This document shows positions 1 through 8,556 of a stretch of DNA of 64,000 nucleotides, one piece after another. The notes beneath the pieces were generated by a model. It ran no database searches. It saw nothing but the letters and a program-made list of their open reading frames with translations, and had not been told where the DNA came from. The stretch lies in assembly GCA_029562975.1 (NCBI GenBank), contig JAKQTR010000043.1, positions 198,491 to 262,490 on the forward strand. Direction: 5' to 3'. Numbering within the stretch: the first letter of the stretch is position 1; each line of letters opens with the position of its first letter. Source of the stretch: Acidobacteriota bacterium. Lineage in GTDB: Bacteria > Acidobacteriota > Vicinamibacteria > Vicinamibacterales > JAKQTR01. A program made the position numbers and the translations under genes.

Positions 1-1393
1 ACAGCAGCGGGTACTTCACCCCCGCCTTGAAGGTGTTCGGCTTGACGATCCAAGCCTGGATCGGCGTGCCGCCCGCGCCGGCGTACATCACGCTCTCGCC
101 CGGCGTGAGGGCGAACGCCGAGAGAAAGGCCCCGTTGACGTTCGTCACCGCCGCGACGCGCGTGCCGTCGGAGGCGGCCTTGTAGATCTCGGCGGGAGCG
201 GTGAGCGACGCGCGCGTGAAGATGAACGACGCCCCGCCTGGCGCGAACTGGATGTCGCCGTTCGCGCCGTCGCGCAGCACCAGCTTCGGCGCGCCGCCCG
301 CGAGGTCGAGCCGGTAGACGCGCACGCTCCCGCTCTCCTCGGCCGTCACGTACACGGCGGCGGAGTCAGGCGTGAAGGTCCACGACTCGATCGAGCGGTC
401 CCACGCATCGGCGAGGATCCTCCGGGAGCCGGACTTGCGGTCGAGCAGGTTGAGCTTCCAGATGTCCGCCTCGAATCCCGCGCGCGCCTGGGACCGCCAG
501 CTCAGCAGCGCCCCGTCCGGCGAGTACTGCGGCCCGCCGTCTGCGCCCGGTCCGGCGGTGATCTGCCTGGGCTGCGCGCCGTCGGCCGTCAGGTCCAGCG
601 TGAAGACGTCGCTGTTCGTGCTGATCGCCTCGACCCGGTCCGTCTTCCTCACGAAGGCGATTTCCCTGGAATCGGGCGAGAACGCGTAGTCCTCGGGGCC
701 GCCGAGCGAAAAGGGCGGCACGTCGGAGGCGCCGGGCGTCAGATCGCGCGGCGGCGCGGAGCCGTCCGCCGGGACGATGAACAGGTGGCTGAATCGGCCG
801 TCCCGCCAGGACGTCCAGTGGCGGTACATCAGGCCGTCGGCCAGGCGCGCCTTCACCTTCGACGACTCGAGGGCGTTCAGCTCGCGCTCGTTGCAGGCTT
901 CGTCCGCGCACTGCGGGAAGACCTCGGACACGAACGCCAGCCACTTGCCGTCGGGCGACCAGGTGAGGCCTGATGCCCCGGTCGCAATCGACGTGAGCTG
1001 GCGCGCCTCGCCGCCGGCGGCGGGAATGATCCAGATCTGCTGGCTGCCGCTGCGCGTGGACACGAACGCGATCTGTCTGCCGTCGGGCGACCAGCGCGGG
1101 CGGTCTTCGAACGCCGCCGTGGCGGCCAGTCTCACCGCCGGGCCGCCTGCGACGGGCGCGACCCAGATGTCGTTGTTGCGGGTGTTCTCTTCGAGGCTGA
1201 CGTCGGTCAGGACGTAGGCCACGCGCGTCCCGTCTGGCGACAACTGCGGGTCCGACAGGCGCTTCAGCTTCAGCATCTCCTCGACGGTGAACGCCGGCGG
1301 CCCCTGGGCCGCCGCCAGCGCAGGCGGCGCGGCCAGCACGGCCAGCGCGCACAACCACACCGTCATCATCCAAGCCCGCATGCAGCGTTCCAT
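1..1393 (-). CDS. S9-family (prolyl oligopeptidase-like) peptidase, N-terminal part; runs off the left edge
   Basis: The minus-strand frame is open from an ATG at 1393 to the window edge (464 codons, no stop), so only the 5' part of the gene is present. The protein begins with a signal peptide (hydrophobic stretch ending near an Ala-Ala-Ala-Gln site), then the phrase FTVEEMLKLKRLSDPQLSPDG typical of exported dipeptidyl/acylaminoacyl peptidases. Repeated WSPDG, FSPDS and YSPDG turns mark PD40/WD40-like beta-propeller blades. The alpha/beta-hydrolase domain with the catalytic Ser-Asp-His triad should follow beyond the edge; the last residues seen (AWIVKP) are the usual transition into it. A GGGGA ribosome-binding site precedes the ATG. 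Family assignment is firm; substrate is unknown. It is divergent from the helicase gene. Confidence 0.85.
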   Translation of the reverse strand, partial: MERCMRAWMMTVWLCALAVLAAPPALAAAQGPPAFTVEEMLKLKRLSDPQLSPDGTRVAYVLTDVSLEENTRNNDIWVAPVAGGPAVRLAATAAFEDRPRWSPDGRQIAFVSTRSGSQQIWIIPAAGGEARQLTSIATGASGLTWSPDGKWLAFVSEVFPQCADEACNERELNALESSKVKARLADGLMYRHWTSWRDGRFSHLFIVPADGSAPPRDLTPGASDVPPFSLGGPEDYAFSPDSREIAFVRKTDRVEAISTNSDVFTLDLTADGAQPRQITAGPGADGGPQYSPDGALLSWRSQARAGFEADIWKLNLLDRKSGSRRILADAWDRSIESWTFTPDSAAVYVTAEESGSVRVYRLDLAGGAPKLVLRDGANGDIQFAPGGASFIFTRASLTAPAEIYKAASDGTRVAAVTNVNGAFLSAFALTPGESVMYAGAGGTPIQAWIVKPNTFKAGVKYPLL

Positions 1394-1481
1394 CTCTTGT
1401 CCCCGCCTTCGCTAAACGGCCCGCCGGCCGGCCCTGAGCTTGTCGACGGGCCGGCTTCGGCGCGGCAAGCCTTGCTCCTCG

Positions 1482-1530
1482 TCCCGAGTCCCGGGTCCCG
1501 ACTCTCGACTCCCGAGTCCCGAGCCCCGAG
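1482..1530. repeat. Heptanucleotide tandem repeat (TCCCGAG), seven degenerate copies
   Basis: Seven consecutive 7-bp units are readable: TCCCGAG, TCCCGGG, TCCCGAC, TCTCGAC, TCCCGAG, TCCCGAG, CCCCGAG. They lie in the 266-bp gap between the divergent S9 peptidase and helicase genes. The same unit in reverse complement (CTCGGGA) recurs, more degenerate, at 36563-36597. The rest of this gap shows no gene and no clear promoter. Confidence 0.8.
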
Positions 1531-1659
1531 ATTAGCACGCCCCTTGCTCCTGGATCCTCCCGGACGGGCCGGTTCAGGCGCATTTGCGGGAGCCTCCCGG
1601 CCGCGGGCCGCGAAGCGTGGCAGTTTCCGCCACCGCGTTCGGCCGCGAGGTCACAATCC

Positions 1660-4110
1660 GTGCAACCTGCCCTTTCGCCCGGCGAGCTCGTCCGCGTGCG
1701 AGGGCGCGACTGGCGCGTGCACGCGGTCACTCGCTACGGCGGCTGCCGCCAGCTGGACCTGGATCCGCTCGACGCCGACGGGAGGCGCGACCCCCGCCGC
1801 AGGGTGGCGCTGCTCGAGCCGTTCGACAAGCCGGCGCGGATGGCCGTTCGCGCATCGGCTCGCGTGGTCTCGCCCCGGGCCTGGGTGGCGGCCCTCGGCC
1901 GCGCCGTGCTCCGCCGGCGGGAGCCGTTCGGCCTCGTCGCTCCGATCGAGGCGCGGATCGATCTGCTTCCCCACCAGCTCGAACCGGCGCTCGCCGTGAT
2001 CCATGGCGGCTTCACCAGGCTGCTCCTGGCCGACGCGGTGGGCCTCGGCAAGACGATCGAAGCCGGCCTCGTGCTGGCGGAGCTTCGCGCGCGCGGCGGC
2101 TTGTCGCGCGGCCTCGTCCTCGTGCCGCCGGGCCTTCGCGATCAGTGGGCGGCGGAGCTGGCCGATCGGTTCGGCCTCGACGCCACGGTGGCGGACGCGG
2201 CCTGGCTGCGCGCGCGCCGCGCGGAACTGCCTGCAACGGTCAATCCCTGGTCGCTGCCCGGGATCTTCGTCTCGTCCTTCGACTTCGCGAAGCGCGCCGA
2301 GGTGCTGCCGGGCCTCGAGCCCCTCTCCTGGGACGCCCTCGTGCTGGACGAGGCTCACCTGGCGGCCGGCGACAGCGAGCGCCGCGCGGCGGCCCACGCG
2401 CTGGCGTCGCGCGCGCGGGTCGTGCTGCTGCTGACCGCCACGCCGCACTCCGGCGACCCGCGCGTCTTCCAGGCGCTCTGCCGGATCGGATGCCTGGGCC
2501 CCGGCGATCGCCCGGCGGTCTTCATGCGAAAGCGCGCGCAGGCTGGCCTCGATCGTGCGCGTCGCGTCTCGGTCCTCCGCGTGCGCGCCAGCCCGGCGGA
2601 ACTGGAGCTTCGCCGCCGGCTCGTCGGCTACATCCGCCGCGTCTGGGCGCGGGAGGCCGGCGCCCGTCCTGGCAACGCGCGCCTCGCCATGACCGTCCTG
2701 CTGAAGCGCTCGTTCTCGGGCGTGGCGCCGCTCCGGCGCTCCATCGAGGCGCGCCTGGCGGGGCTCGAAGGCGGCGGGCCGGCCGCGATACAGCTGCCGT
2801 TCGCGTGGGACGAGGATCTCGACGCGGCCGACGATGAGCCGTTCGCCGCCCTGGCGTCCCCCGGCCTCGCTGACGCGGGCGAGGAACGGGCCGTCCTCGA
2901 GGATCTGGCCCGAGAGGCCCGGGCGATTGAAGCAGACGACTCGAAGCTGCGGGCCGTGCTCAAGCTGATCCGGCGCGCGCCGGAGCCCGCCCTCGTCTTC
3001 ACCGAGTACCGCGACACGCTGTCGGCCCTGCGCCAGGCCGCAGGAGAGAGCGCCGGCGTCCTGCACGGCGGCCTCGACCGGGCGGCGCGCGCCGAGGCGC
3101 TCTCGCGCTTCGTTGGCGGCGGCACGCGCGTCCTGCTGGCCACCGATGCCGCCGGCGAGGGCTTGAACCTCCACGAGCGCTGCCGGCTCGTCGTCAATCT
3201 CGAGTTGCCGTGGAACCCCATGCGCCTGGAGCAGCGCATCGGGCGCGTGGACCGGATCGGCCAGCCGCGCGAGGTTCGCGTCGTCAATCTCGTGGCCGCC
3301 GGCTCGGCCGAAGAACGGCTGTTTGCGCGGCTGGCCTCCCGCCTCGAGCGCGCCCGGGAGGCCGTCGGCCCGATCGAGGACATGCTCGGCAGCCTCGACG
3401 AGGACGTGGTCGCCGACCAGATCGGACTCGGCCTTCCGTTCGTCCAAGGCGCCTGGCCCGCGCCAGCCGAACCGCTCGAGCCGGCCGGCCTGACGGTCTG
3501 CCCGCTCGAGTTGTCGGCGCGTGCGGGGGATCTCGCGGCCTGGCTGGCTGTGCTCCGGCGCCTCTTCCGCGCGGCGGCGCGAAGAGCGCCGCGCGGCGGA
3601 CGCGGTGGTCGGAGGCGGTCTGCCGGAGGCGTTGCCGTGGCGGCCCGCCGGCACGTTGCGTTGCCGGCCCCGCTCGGGCGCCGCGGGGTGCTCGCGCTCT
3701 TCCGCGTGGCGCGCGGCCGCCCGGGCGGCCTGGCCGCATGGACCGAACTGACGCCGGTCTTCGTGGAGCGGCGCGTCCCGAGGCTCCGACGCGCAGGAGA
3801 CATCCGCGCCCTCGCCGACGCCTTCGTTCGCGACGAGGCGCCGGCCCTCGCCTCCGCCGTCGCGGCGCGTTTTCCGCGCGCCGGGCCGGCCGAGCCTCTC
3901 TTCGACCGTGATGCCTGCCTCGCGCGCCGCGCCCGTCGGCGCCGAGCCGTCCAGCGCGGCTTGTTCGACGCGCGGGCGGAGCGCGAGGCGCGCGCCGAGG
4001 CGGAACCCGCGGCGGACGCCGGCGCGCCGGCTGCCGCTGCCGGAGCGCAGCCGTCCGCCGCGCCGGAGCCCGCGCCGGAGCTGATCCTCCTTCTCTTCAT
4101 CACCGGCTGA
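1660..4110 (+). CDS. SNF2/RapA-type superfamily 2 helicase of a helicase-methylase (DISARM-class-1-like) pair
   Basis: This 816-aa protein starts with a small SH3-like beta domain (residues about 5-60, GELVRVRGRDWRV ... ALLEPFDKP) and continues with a complete SNF2-type helicase core: Walker A DAVGLGKTIEAG (about 124-136), DEAH box LDEAHL (about 228-233), motif III LLTATPHSGD (about 258), and C-terminal lobe motifs ATDAAGEGLNL and QRIGRVDRIGQ (about 527). The C-terminal third is Arg/Ala-rich and ends in QRGLFDAR followed by a low-complexity Ala/Pro tail. It would act as a DNA-dependent ATPase or translocase. The Eco57I-type methylase gene begins 18 bp after its stop, so the two are co-transcribed. 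DrmD of class 1 DISARM is the same kind of helicase next to the same kind of methylase; drmA, drmB and drmC are absent here. No nuclease motif is visible. Confidence 0.9.
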   Translation: MQPALSPGELVRVRGRDWRVHAVTRYGGCRQLDLDPLDADGRRDPRRRVALLEPFDKPARMAVRASARVVSPRAWVAALGRAVLRRREPFGLVAPIEARIDLLPHQLEPALAVIHGGFTRLLLADAVGLGKTIEAGLVLAELRARGGLSRGLVLVPPGLRDQWAAELADRFGLDATVADAAWLRARRAELPATVNPWSLPGIFVSSFDFAKRAEVLPGLEPLSWDALVLDEAHLAAGDSERRAAAHALASRARVVLLLTATPHSGDPRVFQALCRIGCLGPGDRPAVFMRKRAQAGLDRARRVSVLRVRASPAELELRRRLVGYIRRVWAREAGARPGNARLAMTVLLKRSFSGVAPLRRSIEARLAGLEGGGPAAIQLPFAWDEDLDAADDEPFAALASPGLADAGEERAVLEDLAREARAIEADDSKLRAVLKLIRRAPEPALVFTEYRDTLSALRQAAGESAGVLHGGLDRAARAEALSRFVGGGTRVLLATDAAGEGLNLHERCRLVVNLELPWNPMRLEQRIGRVDRIGQPREVRVVNLVAAGSAEERLFARLASRLERAREAVGPIEDMLGSLDEDVVADQIGLGLPFVQGAWPAPAEPLEPAGLTVCPLELSARAGDLAAWLAVLRRLFRAAARRAPRGGRGGRRRSAGGVAVAARRHVALPAPLGRRGVLALFRVARGRPGGLAAWTELTPVFVERRVPRLRRAGDIRALADAFVRDEAPALASAVAARFPRAGPAEPLFDRDACLARRARRRRAVQRGLFDARAEREARAEAEPAADAGAPAAAAGAQPSAAPEPAPELILLLFITG

Positions 4111-4128
4111 TCGCCAGGACGGCGCACC

Positions 4129-7100
4129 GTGCTCGACGCCATCAGCGGCTCGCTCGTCTCGCGGCACTTCGCAGAACACGTGCTGCCGACGGCCTTCGCC
4201 GGCCGGCTCGGCGAGCCGTTGCGCGAGCGCGCGCGGCGCGCGCTCCGCGCCTGGTGGGCGCGCGAGGGTTCGGCCCTCGGCCCAGCCTCCTCACTGCGAG
4301 CGGTCTTCGATCTGGGCGCGGCGCCAATCGCGTCCCTGCTCGGCTTCTCCGCGCGCAAGCCGCGGCCCGCGCTGTCCGGCCGGGCCCTCCTGGCCGACGC
4401 CATCTCCCGCGCCGCCGCCGTTCCCCTTCTCGTCCTGCCCTGGGGCGCGCCCATGGGCGCTTTCTGGAACCTCGCGGCGCGCGAGTGCGTCGCCGAGGGC
4501 GGCCGCTGGGTGCTGACGTTCAACGGGCGCGCGCTCAGGCTGTGCGACCTGCACCGGGCGTATGCCAGGGAGTACCTGGAGTTCGACCTGCTGCGCGTGG
4601 CCGAAAGCCCCGCGGCCTGCAGCGTGTTCTGGGGGCTGCTTCGGCCAGAGGCGCTCGGGGCCCTGGCGCCGGAAATCGCGGAGGCGTCGGCGCGGCACGG
4701 CGTGGCCGTGACCGGGCTGCTCAAGAACGGCGTCCGCGACGCGCTGATCCTGCTCTTCCAGGGCCTCGTCTCCGCGTCACGAAAGCGCACCCGCCCGGAG
4801 ACGGACGCCGAGCGTTTCGCCCGTTTCGCCGCGACGCTCGATCAGGCGTACACCATTGTCTACCGCATCCTGTTCCTGCTCTTCGCGGAGTCGCGCACGC
4901 TCGTGCCCGTCTGGCACCCCGTCTACCGGCGCGGCTACACGATCGAGGCGCTTCGCTCGCTGGCCGAGCGGCCGGGCTCGCACGCCGGGATCTGGGAGGG
5001 GCTGCAGGCCGTGTCCCGTCTGGCGCACGACGGCTGCCGCGCGGGCACGCTCGCCGTGCCGGCCTTCAACGGGAGGCTGTTCGCGCCGGCGCACGCGCCG
5101 CTTGCGGAGACGGCCCGCCTCGACGACGGGCTCGTGGCCCGGGCGCTCGTGGCCCTGACCACCGTCCGCGTGTCAGGGCGCCGCGAGCGGGTGTCGTTCG
5201 GCGACCTCGGCATCGAGCAGCTCGGCGCGGTCTACGAGAGCGTGCTGGAGTACGAGCCGGCCGTGACCGCGAGCGGAACCTGCCAGCCGGCTGGCCGGCG
5301 CGGACGCGCGTCGGCGCCGTCGGTGACGCTGATCGCGAAACGGGACGCGCGAAAGTCCACCGGCACGTTCTACACGCCGCGCGCGATCACGGACTACCTG
5401 GTGCGCCGCACCCTCGGCCCGCTCGTGGAGGGCGCGGCGCTGGACGAGATCCTCGCCCTTCGCGTTCTCGACCCGGCGATGGGCAGCGGCGCGCTGCTCG
5501 TCGCGTCGTGCCGGTTCCTCGCCGAGGCCTACGAGGCGGCGCTCGTCCGGGATCGAGGCCGCTTCGCGTGCGACGTGACCGACGACGAGCGCGCCGGGTT
5601 TCGGCGCCTCATCGCCCGGCGCTGCCTCTATGGGGTGGATCTCAACCCGATGGCCGTCCACGTGGCGCGCTTGTCCATGTGGCTGGCGACCCTCGCGAAG
5701 GGCCGCCCACTGTCCTTTCTCGATCACCATCTCGTCTGCGGCGACAGCCTCGCGGGAGCGTCGCCGGACGATCTCGCGCGGCAGCCGCCCGTGGGGCGGA
5801 CGGCCCGCCCCAAGGCGGGCCCGCTCCCGCTGTTCGACGCCGGCGAGACAGCCGACGCGCTGCACGCAATCGTGCCGATCCGGAACCGGCTGGCCGCCAC
5901 CGCCGACGAGACGGCCGACATCGTGCGCGAGAAATCGCGCCTGCTCGCGCAGCTGCCCGCGCGCTCTGCGGCGTACGGGTCGCTGCGGCGCGCCGCCGAC
6001 TTGTGGTGCGCGTGCTGGTTCTGGACGGGCGGCGCGGTGCCCCGGCCCGGCCCGGCCGAGTACGAGGAGCTCGCCCGCCTGGTGCGAACGGGCGTGTCGA
6101 GCCTGCCGTCGCGGCTGGCGCAGTCGAAGCTCGATGAAGCCGGCCGGCTCGCGGCGCAGCGCAGGTTCCTGCACTGGACGCTCGAGTTCCCCGAGATCTT
6201 CTACGACGAATCCGGCCGTGTGCTGCCCGCGCCCGGGTTCGATGCGGTGCTGGGCAATCCGCCGTGGGAGGTGCTTCGCGGCGACACCGGCTCGGGCGAG
6301 GCGCGCGAGAGCGGACGCGCGGCGGCGGCGAGCCTCGCGCGGTTCGCGCGTCGGTCCGGCCTCTACCGGGCGTGCGACCACGGCCACGCCAACCAGTACC
6401 AGTTGTTCGTCGAGCGGTCCGTCCGGCTGCTGAAGCCCGGCGGCCGGCTCGGCCTTGTGCTGCCGTGGGGGCTGGCCGCCGATCACGGCAGCGCCGGGTT
6501 GAGGCGGCTCCTGTTCGAGCGCTGCGACACCGACACCATCGTCGGGTTCGAGAACAGCAGGCGGATCTTCCCCATTCACCGCGGCGTGAGGTTCCTTCTC
6601 TTGTCGAGTTCGCCCGGGCGGCCGACGAAGAGGACCGCCTGCCGGTTCGGCGAGCGCGATCCGGCCGCGCTCGAGCGCCTGGAGCCCGGCGCGCGGGCCC
6701 GCGGCGCGGCCCGGCGGGCGGTCACGATCACGCCGGCTTTGCTCGAGCGCATCGGCGGGCCCGGCCTGGCGATTCCCTGGGTGTGCAGCCGGGCCGATCT
6801 GCGGCTGGTCCGCCGGCTCAGCGGCAGCGTGCCCGCGCTGGCGGATCCGCGCGGCTGGGGAGCCGAGTTCGGGCGCGAGCTGAACCGCAGCGACGACCGC
6901 GCCCTGCTCTCTGCGGCGCCGTCCGGGATCCCGGTCGTCGAGGGCAAGCACGTCGATCCGTTCGACGTGCGACTGGCGGACTGCGCGTGGCGCGTGGCTG
7001 ACGCGGCCGCGCTGCCCGAGGGCGAGCTGCGCCGGGCGGTGGGCCGGCACCGTTTGGCCTATCGCGACGTGGCGTCGGCGACGAACCGGCTGACGCTCAT

Positions 7101-7587
7101 CGCCGCCATCGTGCCGCCGGGCGCGATCACGGTCCACACGCTCTTCTGCCTCAGGGGGGCCGCGCCGCTCGAAGACCTGCTGGTGCTCTGCTGCCTGCTC
7201 AACAGCTTCGTCGCGAACTACCTCGTGCGGCTGTGGGTGACGACGCACCTCGGGGCGGCGACTGTCGAGAGGCTGCCCCTGCCGCGGCCTCGCGGGAACG
7301 CTCGGCCGTTCGGCCGTCTGCTCGAGCTTGGCCGCGCCCTGTTCCGCGCGCGCGGCCGGGACGATCGCGCCTGGGCCGAGGTCCAGGGCCTCGCCGCGCG
7401 CTTGTACGGCCTGTCGGAGCGGGAGTTCCGTCTCGTGCTCGAGTCGCTGCCCCTGGTGGACGGCGCGGCGAAGGAGGCCGCAGCCGACGCCTTCGGGCGA
7501 CTGTCAGCCCGCTCGGAGGTTGGGGTCAGATCCAGGAAACCGGTGCCAGATCGAGAACCTGGCTGTGCTGGCGTGGATCGGCGCTGA
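4129..7587 (+). CDS. Eco57I-type adenine-specific DNA methylase (N6-MTase) with large N-terminal region
   Basis: This 1152-aa protein starts at GTG 4129, 18 bp behind the helicase gene. The N-terminal ~430 residues include the block YRILFLLFAESRTLVPV found in large Eco57I/type IIG-like enzymes. The methylase core follows: SAM motif I VLDPAMGSGALL (about 446-457), VDLNPMAVHVARLSMWLA (about 503-520) and catalytic motif IV FDAVLGNPPW (about 703-712, an NPPW box). The C-terminal ~200 residues resemble the TaqI/Eco57I target-recognition region. I see no PD-(D/E)XK signature in the N-terminal region, so it may only modify DNA while the helicase provides restriction, as in class 1 DISARM (DrmMI). 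The last ~25 residues are encoded by a REP-like repeat (from 7522) and look like a recent read-through tail. Confidence 0.9.
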   Translation: MLDAISGSLVSRHFAEHVLPTAFAGRLGEPLRERARRALRAWWAREGSALGPASSLRAVFDLGAAPIASLLGFSARKPRPALSGRALLADAISRAAAVPLLVLPWGAPMGAFWNLAARECVAEGGRWVLTFNGRALRLCDLHRAYAREYLEFDLLRVAESPAACSVFWGLLRPEALGALAPEIAEASARHGVAVTGLLKNGVRDALILLFQGLVSASRKRTRPETDAERFARFAATLDQAYTIVYRILFLLFAESRTLVPVWHPVYRRGYTIEALRSLAERPGSHAGIWEGLQAVSRLAHDGCRAGTLAVPAFNGRLFAPAHAPLAETARLDDGLVARALVALTTVRVSGRRERVSFGDLGIEQLGAVYESVLEYEPAVTASGTCQPAGRRGRASAPSVTLIAKRDARKSTGTFYTPRAITDYLVRRTLGPLVEGAALDEILALRVLDPAMGSGALLVASCRFLAEAYEAALVRDRGRFACDVTDDERAGFRRLIARRCLYGVDLNPMAVHVARLSMWLATLAKGRPLSFLDHHLVCGDSLAGASPDDLARQPPVGRTARPKAGPLPLFDAGETADALHAIVPIRNRLAATADETADIVREKSRLLAQLPARSAAYGSLRRAADLWCACWFWTGGAVPRPGPAEYEELARLVRTGVSSLPSRLAQSKLDEAGRLAAQRRFLHWTLEFPEIFYDESGRVLPAPGFDAVLGNPPWEVLRGDTGSGEARESGRAAAASLARFARRSGLYRACDHGHANQYQLFVERSVRLLKPGGRLGLVLPWGLAADHGSAGLRRLLFERCDTDTIVGFENSRRIFPIHRGVRFLLLSSSPGRPTKRTACRFGERDPAALERLEPGARARGAARRAVTITPALLERIGGPGLAIPWVCSRADLRLVRRLSGSVPALADPRGWGAEFGRELNRSDDRALLSAAPSGIPVVEGKHVDPFDVRLADCAWRVADAAALPEGELRRAVGRHRLAYRDVASATNRLTLIAAIVPPGAITVHTLFCLRGAAPLEDLLVLCCLLNSFVANYLVRLWVTTHLGAATVERLPLPRPRGNARPFGRLLELGRALFRARGRDDRAWAEVQGLAARLYGLSEREFRLVLESLPLVDGAAKEAAADAFGRLSARSEVGVRSRKPVPDREPGCAGVDRR
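7522..7556 (+). repeat. REP-like element inside the methylase 3' end
   Basis: GGGGTCAGATCC at 7522-7533 is the exact reverse complement of the GGATCTGACCCC core repeated at 17020-17031, 17640-17651 and 41663-41674. It is followed by AGGAAACCGG and a degenerate second half (GTGCCAGATCGAG). It lies within the last codons of the methylase gene and close to the convergent end of the reductase gene. Confidence 0.7.
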
Positions 7588-7614
7588 CCATCGCCATCTC
7601 CGGGGCCGCCCTGA

Positions 7615-8544
7615 TCAGCGGAGCTGGCCCCACGGCTTCAGGACGGCGTACAGGGCCGACATGATTGGCGTCGGCACGCCTGCCGCGCATCCGCGCCGCA
7701 CCACCGAACCCGCCAGCGACTCCACTTCCGTTCTTTTCCCCTGCTGGAGATCGATGAGCAGCGACGATTTCGTGTGAGGCGGCAGCGCGTCCACGTACGT
7801 CGAGACGTACTCCCTGAGATCCGCCGGCTCGCGTACGGGCACGCCCTCGGCCCGAGCCACCGCTTCGACCTCTCCGACGGCGGCCATGAACTGCGCTCTA
7901 ATCGAGGGGTCGCTCCACAGCGGGCCGATGGGCAGGCGCGCCGCGCCCGTGAAGGCCGCGAACGGCGCGAGGTAGATGAACTTCTCCCACAGCGGCACGC
8001 GCGCGTTGGCGACGGTCTCGGCCTGGATGCCCGCGGCGGTCAGCGCGTCGGCGATCGTGCTCACCCGTTGCGAGACGCCGCCGTGCCCGCCGAAGGCCTC
8101 GCCGAACACGATCCGCCGGTGCGTGCCCGTCTGTTCGACGAGCCCCGGCAGCGACCGCGCCGCCGCGATGTAGGTCGGCCCTCCGAGGACGCGCTCCTTC
8201 CCGACGACCGCCGCCACTTCGTCGGGGCTGTCCACGCCGTTCTGGAGGGTGATGACGACGGTTGACGGCCCGACCAGCGCGGGCAGCATCGGCAGCACCG
8301 CGGCGTTGTCGTAGGTCTTGACGGCCAGCAGCACGACATCGACCGGCCCGATGGCGGCCGCGTCGTCTTCGGCCTGTGCCCGCACGGTGAAGTCGCCGAG
8401 CGGGCTCCAGATCATCAGGCCGCGCTCGCGGATGGCGCGCAGGTGGGCGCCGCGCGCCACGAAGCTGACGCGCTGGCCCGATCGGGCGAGCAGGGCCCCG
8501 TAGTAGCCGCCGACGGCGCCGGATCCGAGGATCGCGAAGTGCAT
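7615..8544 (-). CDS. panE: 2-dehydropantoate 2-reductase (ketopantoate reductase family)
   Basis: This 309-aa protein matches the PanE/ApbA family, which reduces 2-dehydropantoate to pantoate with NADPH in coenzyme A synthesis. The N-terminus carries the Rossmann motif GSGAVGG (residues 7-13). The conserved lysine lies in LLAVKTYDN, the ITLQNGVDS block follows, and the C-terminal helical domain contains LWEKFIYLAPFAAFTGAAR. This last segment is the variant form with EKF in place of the RKLLVN of Escherichia coli PanE, so a paralogue acting on another 2-keto acid is possible. The ATG is preceded by GAGAGGA at good spacing and lies 12 bp behind the HAD gene, so the two form an operon. It is convergent with the methylase gene. 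Confidence 0.88.
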   Translation of the reverse strand: MHFAILGSGAVGGYYGALLARSGQRVSFVARGAHLRAIRERGLMIWSPLGDFTVRAQAEDDAAAIGPVDVVLLAVKTYDNAAVLPMLPALVGPSTVVITLQNGVDSPDEVAAVVGKERVLGGPTYIAAARSLPGLVEQTGTHRRIVFGEAFGGHGGVSQRVSTIADALTAAGIQAETVANARVPLWEKFIYLAPFAAFTGAARLPIGPLWSDPSIRAQFMAAVGEVEAVARAEGVPVREPADLREYVSTYVDALPPHTKSSLLIDLQQGKRTEVESLAGSVVRRGCAAGVPTPIMSALYAVLKPWGQLR

Positions 8545-8556
8545 GGGAAGGTCCTC

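Noticed and set aside
366-1730. A 454-aa minus-strand frame overlapping the S9 peptidase
   Set aside because: It is in a different frame from the clear PD40 propeller protein, is dominated by Arg/Gly/Ala runs and crosses the heptamer repeat and the divergent gap.
1651-4179. An 842-aa minus-strand open frame opposite the helicase gene
   Set aside because: It is Arg/Ala-rich, has no domain or signal and lies antisense to a gene with complete helicase motifs. High-GC third positions keep such frames open.
5173-7248. A 691-aa minus-strand frame opposite the methylase gene
   Set aside because: Composition is that of a shadow (His/Arg/Gln-rich), and the plus strand encodes intact methylase motifs.
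1660-7587. A full DISARM system
   Set aside because: Only the helicase and methylase types are present; drmA, drmB and drmC are not seen up to 10 kb downstream, and upstream is an S9 peptidase.
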